This document shows positions 28,725 to 37,454 of a stretch of 64,000 nt of DNA, piece after piece. The notes below the pieces were generated by a model. That model was not told the DNA's origin. It saw only the letters and a program-made list of their open reading frames with translations, and searched no databases. Position 1 is the first letter of the stretch, and every line of letters begins with the position of its first letter. This stretch comes from Shewanella sp. UCD-KL12 (GTDB lineage Bacteria; Pseudomonadota; Gammaproteobacteria; Enterobacterales; Shewanellaceae): positions 218,831 to 282,830 of the forward strand of contig NZ_MPHJ01000001.1 of the NCBI RefSeq assembly GCF_001957125.1. Direction: 5' to 3'. The position numbers and the translations under genes were made by a program.

Positions 28725-29798
28725 TTAGTTCTGTTTAGGGTTTACGCTAAACACTTCTGTAGAATGTTGCTTTCCTTTAAGCTTTATTGGCCCAAGGCTT
28801 TTAATATCATATAAGCTGCTGTCACTATCTATACGTGACTCAAGAGAACCTGAAATAAGCATTCTTTGCCCAAGCGGATTACACTGATCTTGAAGTCTTG
28901 CGAGGGTATTAAGTACATCACTAAAGAAGCTTATCTCTTGCTTCTGCACGCCAACAACAGCAGCGACAACCTGACCACAATGCGCGGCAGCTTTAAATTT
29001 AGGTACAAAACCATATTGCTCTTCAAAGTACTGTCTTTGCCAATTAAGCTGCTGACTAAACTCATAGTAGATATTGAAGCTTCGATCTTTTTGTATACCG
29101 TCCTCTAGCGGCCAATGAATTAACACGGCATCTCCCATATATCGATATATTTCGGCTTCATTATTTACAACGGTATCGGATAGTAAGCTAAAGCTGTCCT
29201 GGATTAAGCGGCTAAAACGGTAATCACCAAGTGACTCTGCATGTGTCGTCGAGGCCACCATGTCTAGATAGAGAAATAGTCTCTGTTCATATCTAGGTTT
29301 ATGATATTTACCCAAGCCAATGTTGAATAACACTCGTGGGCCGACCAGAAGTGCCATCTGTTCAATAAAAGCGAGACCAACCCTAACAACGACTAAATAG
29401 ATAATTAAAGCCTGGAAAGAGGGGCTGTAGAGAATATGGGCTGTGAGCATCTGCCGTAATGTTGCCATATGATTCTCTATCGCCCACATATTCAAAAACT
29501 GGGTAATATAGGCTAACGTGGTCGCGCCTAGCAGAAGGAACAAGCCTTTAAAAATAACAGAGAAGAGGTATGGAAGACGATTGATTGCACTAAAGTCAGC
29601 AATTAGATTGGACATCCAGTGTAAGCTACCGAAGATTATTCCCATATAAATCGCTAATGTCGCGAGATCGGCAGTACCTACCGCCCACTGCGGAAGGTCC
29701 GGAGCTTGGGCATATCTAAAGAACACAAATGCCGCCATGGCTATTCCCCAGGCGAAGATCGCAAAAAGAAGTTTTTTTGCTTGTATACGTGCTCTCAC
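28725..29798 (-). CDS. cyaC: Membrane-anchored class III adenylate cyclase
   Basis: The 357-aa protein has an N-terminal block of about five or six membrane helices (1-165) and a C-terminal class III cyclase domain. The metal-binding aspartates are visible in FLYLDMVASTTHAES and YRYMGDAVLIHW. S. oneidensis has a membrane-bound class III cyclase, CyaC, that supplies cAMP to CRP for anaerobic respiration and lies next to oxyR, so this is very likely its orthologue. The start is a GTG. A CRP-like site lies about 85 nt upstream. Confidence 0.82.
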   Translation of the reverse strand: MRARIQAKKLLFAIFAWGIAMAAFVFFRYAQAPDLPQWAVGTADLATLAIYMGIIFGSLHWMSNLIADFSAINRLPYLFSVIFKGLFLLLGATTLAYITQFLNMWAIENHMATLRQMLTAHILYSPSFQALIIYLVVVRVGLAFIEQMALLVGPRVLFNIGLGKYHKPRYEQRLFLYLDMVASTTHAESLGDYRFSRLIQDSFSLLSDTVVNNEAEIYRYMGDAVLIHWPLEDGIQKDRSFNIYYEFSQQLNWQRQYFEEQYGFVPKFKAAAHCGQVVAAVVGVQKQEISFFSDVLNTLARLQDQCNPLGQRMLISGSLESRIDSDSSLYDIKSLGPIKLKGKQHSTEVFSVNPKQN

Positions 29799-29880
29799 TG
29801 TATTGGGTTTATCCTAATGCGACTTTTGATTCAGGATGCGCTAGTTTATAGAATATGACCCTATGATTTCCAGTAGTATT

Positions 29881-29896
29881 TGTGATCTTAGTCAAA
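29881..29896. promoter_or_regulatory. Possible CRP site upstream of cyaC
   Basis: TGTGATCTTAGTCAAA matches the CRP consensus TGTGA-N6-TCACA at nine of ten defined positions and is flanked by ATTTG / CAAAT symmetry. It lies between the mutH stop and the cyaC start, about 83-98 nt upstream of the cyaC GTG. Confidence 0.45.
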
Positions 29897-29918
29897 TGAA
29901 GATGATATCAGATGAAAT

Positions 29919-30593
29919 TCAGTTAAAAAAACGCGTTAGAATTGCGTGAGTGAAGGGAATTTTAAGATAAAAGCCTCTAGGGTTAGTCATTTCTGTTTGC
30001 CCGTCAACGCCAATACTTTGGGTTACTGAACGACTATTAGCGCCTTTCGGCCTAAGTTGAAGTATCTCACCGTGTCTCGCGGTAAGGTTTTGAACCTGCC
30101 CCATGGAGATAAATTCCATGATCTCCTCCCAGTCCTGCTTTAATAAAGCAAGCTCTACGGGGTTTGGAGACCACAAAATAGGTGTGCCGATCTGCCTTTG
30201 GCCAACAGGAATATCACGATTGCCCTGTATCGGCACCCAAAGTACAGTCTTCAATTTATGACAAACAACACTGTTTTCCCAAGTGAGCCCTTGGATATCG
30301 ATTAAGGGGGCTACAGTGACATAAGTCGTCTCTATAGGCTTGCCGTTATCATCAACCGGAATCGTTTTAAGTTCGATTCCTAAATGAACAAAGTCTGGTT
30401 CTGGTTTAGAGCCCGCGAGCGCGCCTAGCTCATGTTCAATGAGTTGTCCTACCCAGCCTTTGTCCCTTTTAAGGTTTTCAGGCGTCGAAAAGCCATGGGA
30501 TTGGGCTAGTTGCCCTAAAGTTAAACCTGCCATATCGTTGGCACGTTGCATGAGTTCTTCAGTCGTACTTGGTGGTAAAGGCGCTTTTTTCAT
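29919..30593 (-). CDS. mutH: DNA mismatch repair endonuclease MutH
   Basis: MutH nicks the unmethylated strand at hemimethylated GATC sites after MutS and MutL find a mismatch. The 224-aa product aligns with E. coli MutH along its length: [31 protein letters not shown], then the catalytic D-x(n)-ExK as [16 protein letters not shown], and a C-terminal [18 protein letters not shown]. The start is set at the ATG at 30591-30593; a GTG at 30647 would add an 18-residue stub not found in E. coli. The presence of mutH implies Dam methylation in this organism. Confidence 0.94.
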   Translation of the reverse strand: MKKAPLPPSTTEELMQRANDMAGLTLGQLAQSHGFSTPENLKRDKGWVGQLIEHELGALAGSKPEPDFVHLGIELKTIPVDDNGKPIETTYVTVAPLIDIQGLTWENSVVCHKLKTVLWVPIQGNRDIPVGQRQIGTPILWSPNPVELALLKQDWEEIMEFISMGQVQNLTARHGEILQLRPKGANSRSVTQSIGVDGQTEMTNPRGFYLKIPFTHAILTRFFN

Positions 30594-30654
30594 GGTGGGG
30601 ATTTTACCTAAGATCTTAGATAATACAATCTTGGTTAAAAAACGCACTTGCTAA

Positions 30655-31283
30655 GTGGTGTTGATAAGTGCATTTGATTGAGCTTGGTTAAGTTATTAAA
30701 AAACCAGTGATATTTATCTAATCCTTCTCACTTTGAGCTACTAGTTTTCAGTTAACCTTTTATTGCCCTTACTTTTCCAACATAGTTATCCACAGAATTA
30801 TTGGATAACTTGGAATATATGTCATCAAACTGGCGCAAATAGCATTTTCTCAGAATAAATCTTGCTATTTTTTCCAGTGAAGATCGATTGCTACTTATAA
30901 TCTGTGTATAACATGAGAAAACATTGATTAAAGTTATTCAAAATTACGTGCAGGCCAAAAAGTGAACAACTAACGTCTTTGATGAGTGGTTAATAAATTT
31001 TATATTGTTTATCTTATTGATATTAATTGTAAATATGGTTTACGGGTAATTGGTCAGACTCAAAGTTCACTGACTTAGTTCGACACTTTTTATGAGTATA
31101 TATGAGTTAAGAACAGAGATATCCACAGAAATTGTGGATATAATTGGGACTGGTGATAACTTTCTGTTGATAAAAGTTGAGTTTTGAGTTTTTTATCCAG
31201 TGACAATCTGCTATATGGTATTTGCCGCGGCCACTTCTTTATGAAACAATCGATAGATTAAAATTGTAAAATACGGAGTCCAT
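30655..31283. promoter_or_regulatory. DnaA-box-rich mutH-rppH spacer, probable DARS2 equivalent
   Basis: This AT-rich gap has two perfect DnaA boxes, TTATCCACA at 30786-30794 (plus) and TTATACACA at 30903-30911 (minus). Near-boxes are at 30800-30808 (minus, 7/9), 30934-30942 (plus, 8/9), 31119-31127 (plus) and 31133-31141 (minus), the last two an inverted ATATCCACA pair, with TTATCCAGT at 31193-31201. An IHF-like site with one mismatch lies at 30917-30929 between two boxes. E. coli DARS2, which converts ADP-DnaA to ATP-DnaA, lies between the same two genes. The rppH promoter must also be here. Confidence 0.7.
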
Positions 31284-31820
31284 GTGATTGATAGTGACGG
31301 CTTTCGCGCGAATGTGGGCATCATTATCTGTAATCGCTTTGGGCAGGTTATGTGGGCCAGAAGATTTGGTCAGCATTCCTGGCAGTTTCCTCAGGGGGGG
31401 GTTGATGAAGGTGAATCTCCTGAAGAGGCAATGTATAGAGAGTTATACGAAGAAGTTGGTTTAAGGCCTGAGCATGTTCAGATTTTGACATCAACTCGCT
31501 CTTGGTTGCGTTACAGATTACCCAAACGTTTGATTAGGCAAGACAGTAAACCTGTCTGTATAGGGCAGAAGCAAAAGTGGTTTTTACTACAGTTAAAAAG
31601 TAATGAGAGTGCCATCGATCTTAATGCGTGTGGTCATCCTGAATTTGATGATTGGCGTTGGGTGAGTTATTGGTACCCTGTTAGGCAAGTGGTTTCCTTT
31701 AAAAGAGATGTATACAGGAAAGTGATGAAGGAGTTTGCACCTACTGCACTGCCGTTTCAGGCGAAGGACTTTCATCAAGGCAATCATAACAGCAATAAAA
31801 GAAGAACAAGGCGACGCTAA
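31284..31820 (+). CDS. rppH: RNA pyrophosphohydrolase
   Basis: This 178-aa Nudix enzyme removes pyrophosphate from the 5' end of transcripts and so starts RNase E-dependent decay. The Nudix box is complete, [23 protein letters not shown] (about 37-59), and the family block [31 protein letters not shown] follows. The basic tail (SNKRRTRRR) may aid RNA binding. The start is a GTG with ACGGAG upstream. ptsP follows after 60 nt, the same order as in E. coli. Confidence 0.96.
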   Translation: MIDSDGFRANVGIIICNRFGQVMWARRFGQHSWQFPQGGVDEGESPEEAMYRELYEEVGLRPEHVQILTSTRSWLRYRLPKRLIRQDSKPVCIGQKQKWFLLQLKSNESAIDLNACGHPEFDDWRWVSYWYPVRQVVSFKRDVYRKVMKEFAPTALPFQAKDFHQGNHNSNKRRTRRR

Positions 31821-31880
31821 TAACTGAGGGGTTATAGCTGTTGTAAATAAACTTAACTGAGTGGTAAAGGGAGTTATTAA

Positions 31881-34106
31881 GTGCTTAAAACGCTAAGAGA
31901 TATTACACAAGCGGTTGCGGCAGCGCACGACCTCCACTCAGCATTAAACCTGCTTGTCTCTCGAACAAAAACAGCAATGGCAACCCAATGCTGCTCTATC
32001 TATCTCTTAGAGTCTGAGCAGCTTGTGCTATCTGCAACTGATGGCCTTGAACCGAGTGCCGTTGGCCATATCAAAATGTCACTTTCTGAAGGTTTGGTGG
32101 GTTTTGTCGCTGAGCGCGAAGAGCCCATTAACCTTGCTGATGCCCATAAACATCCTAGGTTTAAAGCATTCGACGGCGTTGGCGAGGGAGAGTTTCATGC
32201 TTTTCTAGCCGCCCCAATCATTTATCAGAAGCGAATCTTAGGCGTTATCGTTGTTCAACAAGTTGATCCAAGGCAGTTTGATGAAGGTGAAGAAGCTTTC
32301 TTAATGACCTTAGCTGCACAACTTGCAATGGCAATAAGAAACTTAACGAAGAAAGCCGAAGCGCCTGATCTACTTCATTTTAAGGGGACCTCTGCAGCGA
32401 ATGGTGTTGCGATAGCTCATGGGCTGGTGCTAGGTGGCCAGATAGAGCTTGAACAAGCTGATGAAAAGCGGACGGATACAGCAGCTGAAGTGCTGCGTAT
32501 CACAACGGCAATTGAAGCATGTAAAGAGACATTATCCTCATTATCCCAGCGCTTCGATCAAGAGGAAGACAATGAAGTTGTTTCTATATTCTCTGCCCTG
32601 CAACAATTACTGGATAACGCCAGCTTAGGTGGTGAATATATTAAGGAGGTTCGGGAGGGATGGAGCGCTGTCTCTGCTGTGAGTCGCGTGTCTTTGAGGT
32701 ATATCGAGCAGTTTACTCAGATGCAAGATCTCTACTTAAAAGAGCGAGCAAGTGATATTAGGGATCTTGGCCTTAGAGTGCTTCGCCTTCTTATTGAACC
32801 TGAAAGAATGGGCGTTGAGCCTGATGTCCCTGTCATCTTAGTGACAAAAGAGGCCGATGCCACCATGTTAGCTGAGTTTCCTCGGCACAAACTTGTTGGC
32901 ATAGTGACAGAACAGGGTGGCGTTAATTCTCATGCTGCGATACTTGCTCGAGCCTTGGGAGTACCAGCCATTATCGGTGTCGAAGGGATATTAACTGCAG
33001 GGATTGATAAAAAGTTACTGATTATCAACGCAAATCGCGGTCAAATATTAGTTTCACCGACACCCACGATCATTAATGAATACCGAAACCTTATTTCGGC
33101 AGAAAAAGCACTGCAGGACAGATATTCACAGGAGTTAGATCTTCCCGCTGAAACCATAGATGGAAAAAGGATCCACCTTTACCTCAATGCAGGCCTGCTC
33201 AGTAGTCTAGCCTCCGAAATAGCAGATGGTGCCGATGGGATCGGTTTATACCGTTCTGAGATCCCCTTTATGTTGCATCAAAGGTTTCCGAGTGAATCTG
33301 AGCAGGTAAAAGTCTATAAGCAAGTGCTTGCTAGTGTTACGGGTAAGCCAGTTGTGATGCGAACATTAGATGTGGGTGGTGATAAGCCTTTATCTTATTT
33401 TCCCATTAATGAAGAGAACCCTTTTTTAGGGTGGCGGGGTATTAGGCTCTCTTTAGATCACCCAGAGCTTTTTTTAGTCCAGCTCAGGGCGATGATTCAG
33501 GCCGGCGGAGATAGTAACCAGCTGCATATTCTTCTCCCTATGGTGAGTAATCTAGATGAGATAGATCAAGCCATAGCCTATCTGGAACAGGCATTCTTTG
33601 AACTAAAAAGTGACTCGGGTAAAACATTCTCTCGTCCTAAAATAGGCATCATGATTGAAGTTCCCGCATTACTCTATCAGCTTGCAGAAGTCGCTAAGCG
33701 TGTCGATTTTGTTTCTGTAGGTTCCAATGACCTCACTCAATATATGTTGGCTGTTGATCGAAATAATCCAAGAGTGAGCTCACTGTATGATTGCTATCAT
33801 CCTGGGATCCTCCGGGCATTAAAGCGCGCAAGATTTGATTGCTGGCAATATCACTTGCCCGTCAGTGTATGCGGTGAGCTGGCCGGTGAACCTATTGGTG
33901 TGATTTTGCTTGTTGCTATGGGTTATGATCAGCTAAGTATGAACCAGGGAAGTTTGGCACGTATAAACTATTTGCTGAGGCGTGTATCCCACTCAGATCT
34001 CAGTGAGTTGCTTGAGATGGCGTTAACTTTAACAAGTGGTCAAGAAGTGAGAGATTTAGTGAGAGAGTATTTCGAGTCCAGAGAACTTGGTGCAATTCTT
34101 AACTAA
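31881..34106 (+). CDS. ptsP: Phosphoenolpyruvate-protein phosphotransferase, nitrogen PTS (EI-Ntr)
   Basis: This 741-aa enzyme starts the nitrogen phosphotransferase chain (PtsP to NPr to EIIA-Ntr). It has an N-terminal GAF domain (about 5-150), which in relatives binds glutamine or 2-oxoglutarate, and then the enzyme I core. The phospho-histidine loop is GGVNSHAAILARALGVPAI (about 345-363) and the PEP-binding region includes RTLDVGGDKPL and the SVGSNDLTQYMLAVDRNNPRV motif. The GTG start follows AAGGGAG. It is co-transcribed with rppH. Confidence 0.95.
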   Translation: MLKTLRDITQAVAAAHDLHSALNLLVSRTKTAMATQCCSIYLLESEQLVLSATDGLEPSAVGHIKMSLSEGLVGFVAEREEPINLADAHKHPRFKAFDGVGEGEFHAFLAAPIIYQKRILGVIVVQQVDPRQFDEGEEAFLMTLAAQLAMAIRNLTKKAEAPDLLHFKGTSAANGVAIAHGLVLGGQIELEQADEKRTDTAAEVLRITTAIEACKETLSSLSQRFDQEEDNEVVSIFSALQQLLDNASLGGEYIKEVREGWSAVSAVSRVSLRYIEQFTQMQDLYLKERASDIRDLGLRVLRLLIEPERMGVEPDVPVILVTKEADATMLAEFPRHKLVGIVTEQGGVNSHAAILARALGVPAIIGVEGILTAGIDKKLLIINANRGQILVSPTPTIINEYRNLISAEKALQDRYSQELDLPAETIDGKRIHLYLNAGLLSSLASEIADGADGIGLYRSEIPFMLHQRFPSESEQVKVYKQVLASVTGKPVVMRTLDVGGDKPLSYFPINEENPFLGWRGIRLSLDHPELFLVQLRAMIQAGGDSNQLHILLPMVSNLDEIDQAIAYLEQAFFELKSDSGKTFSRPKIGIMIEVPALLYQLAEVAKRVDFVSVGSNDLTQYMLAVDRNNPRVSSLYDCYHPGILRALKRARFDCWQYHLPVSVCGELAGEPIGVILLVAMGYDQLSMNQGSLARINYLLRRVSHSDLSELLEMALTLTSGQEVRDLVREYFESRELGAILN

Positions 34107-34208
34107 TGAATGTAAATCCCGTAAACTACGGCTTCTTTTAACCATTAGGCTGACTTTTGAATTGCTTTATTAACGCCTTACTTAGCTATATCGCTTTAGG
34201 GAAGTACT

Positions 34209-35012
34209 GTGGATAATCTTTATCTACTAATTCTATCTTGTATGGCTCTAGGGGCTGTTGTCGGTTTTTTAGCGGGCCTTTTGGGGATTGGTGGCGGTAT
34301 TGTTGCTGTGCCTGTACTTATTTATCTGCTCCCCTTAGCAGGTTTTAGTGCTGAAAATGTACCGCACGTAGCCATTGCCACTTCCTTAGCCGCAATAATA
34401 TTAACCTCATTTTCATCTGCAACTGCTCACCATCGACGCGGTAATATTCCTTGGCCACTGTTTAAATTTGTTCTCCCTGGGCTTGTATTAGGGGCTATCT
34501 CGGCAGGCTTTATTTCGCAGCGATTTAGCGCCACGCTTTTGCAGCAGACATTCGCACTGTTCGTGATCTTTATGGCAATACAGATGATCTTTCCATTTAA
34601 AGTGAAGGAGAGTCGTAAATCGTTGCCCTCTGGAGGGGGGTTGTTTATTGCCTCACTCTTGATTGCTATTATTGCGGCTATGATGGGAATAGGTGGTGGT
34701 ATTTTATTAATTCCGTTTTTAGCTTGGTGTGGACTACAGCTTCGGGAGGCTATAGGTTTCTCATCAGCTTCTGGCGGGGTGATTGCATTGTTTGGCAGTG
34801 CCAGTTACGTGATGGCTGGTTGGAACATTTCGGGGCTTCCAGAGTGGACATTAGGTTTTGTTTATCTGCCTGCTCTTGTTGGTGTCGTCATGACCTCTGT
34901 GGTGATGGCGCCTTTAGGTGTGAAAGCTGCCAGTGTATGGCCGACCCCTGTATTAAAGAAAATTTTTGCACTCCTTCTTATCATTGTTGGAGTTAAGTTG
35001 GCATTGACATAG
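34209..35012 (+). CDS. TauE/SafE-family membrane exporter
   Basis: This 267-aa inner-membrane protein has about eight helices in two repeats, each with the TauE/SafE glycine motif (GLLGIGGGIVAVPVLIY and MGIGGGILLIPFLAW). The family moves sulfite, sulfonates or related organic anions; substrate here is unknown. A GTG start follows AGGGA with good spacing. It lies between ptsP and thyA, where E. coli has the unrelated lgt, so this is a lineage-specific position. Confidence 0.85.
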   Translation: MDNLYLLILSCMALGAVVGFLAGLLGIGGGIVAVPVLIYLLPLAGFSAENVPHVAIATSLAAIILTSFSSATAHHRRGNIPWPLFKFVLPGLVLGAISAGFISQRFSATLLQQTFALFVIFMAIQMIFPFKVKESRKSLPSGGGLFIASLLIAIIAAMMGIGGGILLIPFLAWCGLQLREAIGFSSASGGVIALFGSASYVMAGWNISGLPEWTLGFVYLPALVGVVMTSVVMAPLGVKAASVWPTPVLKKIFALLLIIVGVKLALT

Positions 35013-35072
35013 CTTTGCTAATTAATTGCTATATATTCATATTTGTTAAGCTCAAGATTAAGGTAAATCATA

Positions 35073-35924
35073 ATGAAGCAATATCTATCACTCTGTAATA
35101 GGATCCTCGATGAGGGAACCTGGATTGAAAATGAGCGTACGGGGAAGAGATGCCTTACTGTGATCAATGCCGATCTGACTTATGATGTAGAGAAAAATGA
35201 GTTTCCTCTCATCACAACGAGGAAGAGCTTCTGGAAAGCAGCCATCGCCGAGATGATTGGCTATATTCGTGGTTATGATAATGCTGCAGACTTTAGGAAA
35301 ATTGGTGCCAAAACCTGGGACGCGAATGCTAATGAGAATTTAGCGTGGCTAAATAATCCTCACCGTAAAGGTCCAGATGATATGGGCCGGGTTTATGGTG
35401 TGCAGGGTAGGGCATGGAGCAAGCCTGATGGTGGCAGTATCGATCAGTTGAAAAAAATTGTCGACAACTTAAAAAAGGGTGTCGATGATCGAGGTGAAAT
35501 TTTAAGTTTCTATAACCCTGGTGAGTTCCATATGGGTTGCCTTCGCCCTTGCATGCACACTCATAACTTTTCTTTATTAGGTGATACGCTTTACCTTAAT
35601 AGTTTTCAACGCTCCTGTGATGTGCCACTAGGATTGAACTTCAATCAGGTTCAAGTGTTTACTCTGCTCGCTTTAATCGCACAAATTACAGGCAAGAAAC
35701 CTGGGCAGGCGTACCATAAAATTGTCAACGCTCACATTTATGAAGATCAATTAGAGCTGATGCGCGACGTACAATTGAAAAGAGAGCCGTTTGAACCAGC
35801 TTCTTTAATCATTAATCCTGATATTAAATCTCTCGAAGATCTTGAGACTTGGGTGACTATGGATGACTTTGAAGTAACAGGTTATCAGCACCACGAAGCT
35901 ATCAAATACCCCTTCTCTGTTTAG
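35073..35924 (+). CDS. thyA: Thymidylate synthase
   Basis: The enzyme methylates dUMP to dTMP using methylene-tetrahydrofolate. The 283-aa product has the RTGKRCL start region, the active-site cysteine in [10 protein letters not shown], and [14 protein letters not shown] and [10 protein letters not shown], which bind nucleotide and folate. It is about 20 residues longer than E. coli ThyA, with extra sequence around [12 protein letters not shown]. This longer subgroup is also found in Vibrio, where the PCM in place of PCH is normal. A terminator follows. Confidence 0.95.
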   Translation: MKQYLSLCNRILDEGTWIENERTGKRCLTVINADLTYDVEKNEFPLITTRKSFWKAAIAEMIGYIRGYDNAADFRKIGAKTWDANANENLAWLNNPHRKGPDDMGRVYGVQGRAWSKPDGGSIDQLKKIVDNLKKGVDDRGEILSFYNPGEFHMGCLRPCMHTHNFSLLGDTLYLNSFQRSCDVPLGLNFNQVQVFTLLALIAQITGKKPGQAYHKIVNAHIYEDQLELMRDVQLKREPFEPASLIINPDIKSLEDLETWVTMDDFEVTGYQHHEAIKYPFSV

Positions 35925-35976
35925 TTCTGATTAGTTATCTCTACTTTAGCTAATTAATTGTTATTTCAGAGTTATC

Positions 35977-36009
35977 AAGCAGGTAATAGATCATATTGCC
36001 TGCTTTTTA
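35977..36009 (+). terminator. Rho-independent terminator after thyA
   Basis: AAGCAGG pairs with CCTGCTT and the stem continues through AATA / TATT with one wobble, around a GATCA loop. TTTTTATTT follows on the plus strand. Confidence 0.85.
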
Positions 36010-36058
36010 TTTCGTTTAACTTGCATATAAATTCATCAGTAAAGCGTTTACCTTCTTG

Positions 36059-36074
36059 CGTGATTTAAGTCACA
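36059..36074. promoter_or_regulatory. Possible CRP site upstream of nhaA
   Basis: CGTGATTTAAGTCACA matches TGTGA-N6-TCACA at nine of ten defined positions. It lies about 175 nt before the nhaA start codon and downstream of the thyA terminator, so nhaA is the only nearby target. Confidence 0.4.
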
Positions 36075-36140
36075 TTCCTGTTTTTCCTGTAAATTTTATA
36101 ATGTTCATCAATTAATCTATTGATAGCTAGTCATTCTATA

Positions 36141-36221
36141 GCTACACTCTAAACATCGGCATTTCCGATGTTTATAGCAGATGGAATCGAATATTCAATA
36201 GATTTGTATTCGGCTACACTC
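36141..36221 (+). promoter_or_regulatory. nhaA leader: repeated GCTACACTC and a perfect hairpin
   Basis: GCTACACTC occurs at 36141-36149 and again at 36213-36221, each ending a stretch that could be a -10 region (TACACT). Between them a 9-bp hairpin, AAACATCGG / CCGATGTTT with a 5-nt loop (36151-36173), stands alone. This may be tandem promoters with a structured leader, or binding sites for NhaR. Confidence 0.4.
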
Positions 36222-36249
36222 AGATCATTAAGATTTATTGGAGCGTAAT

Positions 36250-37431
36250 ATGGAAAGGGCTATAAAGAATTTTTTAAGCCAAGAATCGGCAGGCGGGATC
36301 CTGCTTATGGTAGCGGTTGTACTCGCTATGATTATGGCTAACTCACCACTTGCTGGTATGTATCAAGGGTTTTTAGATACCGAGATGCAAGTTAGAGTCG
36401 GTAGTCTAGATATTGATAAGACGCTCATTCATTGGATCAACGATGGTCTGATGGCCTTGTTCTTTATGCTAATCGGCTTAGAGGTCAAGCGTGAGTTATT
36501 AGAGGGGGCGCTATCAAGTGCAGCTCAAGCCTCTTTACCTACATTTGCAGCAATTGGTGGCATGGTATTCCCAGCAGCTGTTTATTTGATGTTTAACTAT
36601 GGCGATCCAATTACACAGGTAGGTTGGGCTATTCCAGCTGCGACTGATATTGCATTTGCCCTTGGGATCATGGCTCTACTTGGAAGCCGCGTACCTGTAG
36701 CATTAAAAGTATTCCTTCTTGCACTAGCTATCATTGACGACCTAGGCGTTGTTGTGATCATTGCACTGTTCTATAGTACAGATCTGTCTACGATTAGTTT
36801 GATTGTTGCGGCTGTTGCTATAGCAGGCTTAATAGGATTGAACCGTAAAGGGGTTACCGCACTAGGGCCATATGGCGTACTGGGCATTATATTGTGGATA
36901 GCAGTATTGAAGTCAGGCGTTCACGCAACCCTTGCTGGTGTGATCATCGCTTTCTGTATTCCACTTAGAGCAAAAGATGGCTCTTCGCCCTCTGAAAGCC
37001 TAGAGCACAGCTTGCATCCATGGAGTACGTTTATCATCCTACCGATTTTTGCCTTTGCCAATGCGGGCGTAAGTTTGAGTGGTATGAGCTTAGATGCGCT
37101 CGTTTCACCCGTACCAGTAGGTATTGCATTAGGTCTGCTGCTTGGTAAGCCAGTCGGTGTGATGCTATGTAGTTATATTGCTGTAAAATTAAAGCTTGCT
37201 GTATTACCTGAAGGAATGGGTTGGAGGCATATTGCACCAGTATCTGTGCTCTGTGGTATCGGCTTTACCATGTCTATGTTTATCTCATCATTAGCCTTTG
37301 TGGGTGAAGGTGCGGTTAATGGAGACTTTGCTAGATTAGGGATTTTAGTTGGCTCATTGTTATCTGCGCTTATTGGTTACTTCTGGTTAGACAAAGTCTT
37401 ACCGGCAGCTAAGGCGCAAGAAAGTAAATAG
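36250..37431 (+). CDS. nhaA: Na+/H+ antiporter NhaA
   Basis: This 393-aa inner-membrane antiporter expels sodium in exchange for protons and supports growth in salt and at high pH. It begins [19 protein letters not shown] and carries the paired aspartates of the ion site in [18 protein letters not shown]. About twelve hydrophobic helices are present. The ATG at 36250 has GGAG about 7 nt upstream; an in-frame TTG at 36238 is less likely. nhaR is two genes downstream. Confidence 0.96.
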   Translation: MERAIKNFLSQESAGGILLMVAVVLAMIMANSPLAGMYQGFLDTEMQVRVGSLDIDKTLIHWINDGLMALFFMLIGLEVKRELLEGALSSAAQASLPTFAAIGGMVFPAAVYLMFNYGDPITQVGWAIPAATDIAFALGIMALLGSRVPVALKVFLLALAIIDDLGVVVIIALFYSTDLSTISLIVAAVAIAGLIGLNRKGVTALGPYGVLGIILWIAVLKSGVHATLAGVIIAFCIPLRAKDGSSPSESLEHSLHPWSTFIILPIFAFANAGVSLSGMSLDALVSPVPVGIALGLLLGKPVGVMLCSYIAVKLKLAVLPEGMGWRHIAPVSVLCGIGFTMSMFISSLAFVGEGAVNGDFARLGILVGSLLSALIGYFWLDKVLPAAKAQESK

Positions 37432-37454
37432 ATAGAAGTTCGGGGGAATTTATT

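Noticed and set aside
30655..31283. A second replication origin
   Set aside because: DnaA boxes are present but there is no clear unwinding tract with GATC cluster or origin genes nearby; the DARS2 position fits better.
35568..35580. Altered active site in ThyA (PCM instead of PCH)
   Set aside because: From memory the same residues occur in the longer ThyA subgroup of Vibrio, so this is normal for the subgroup.
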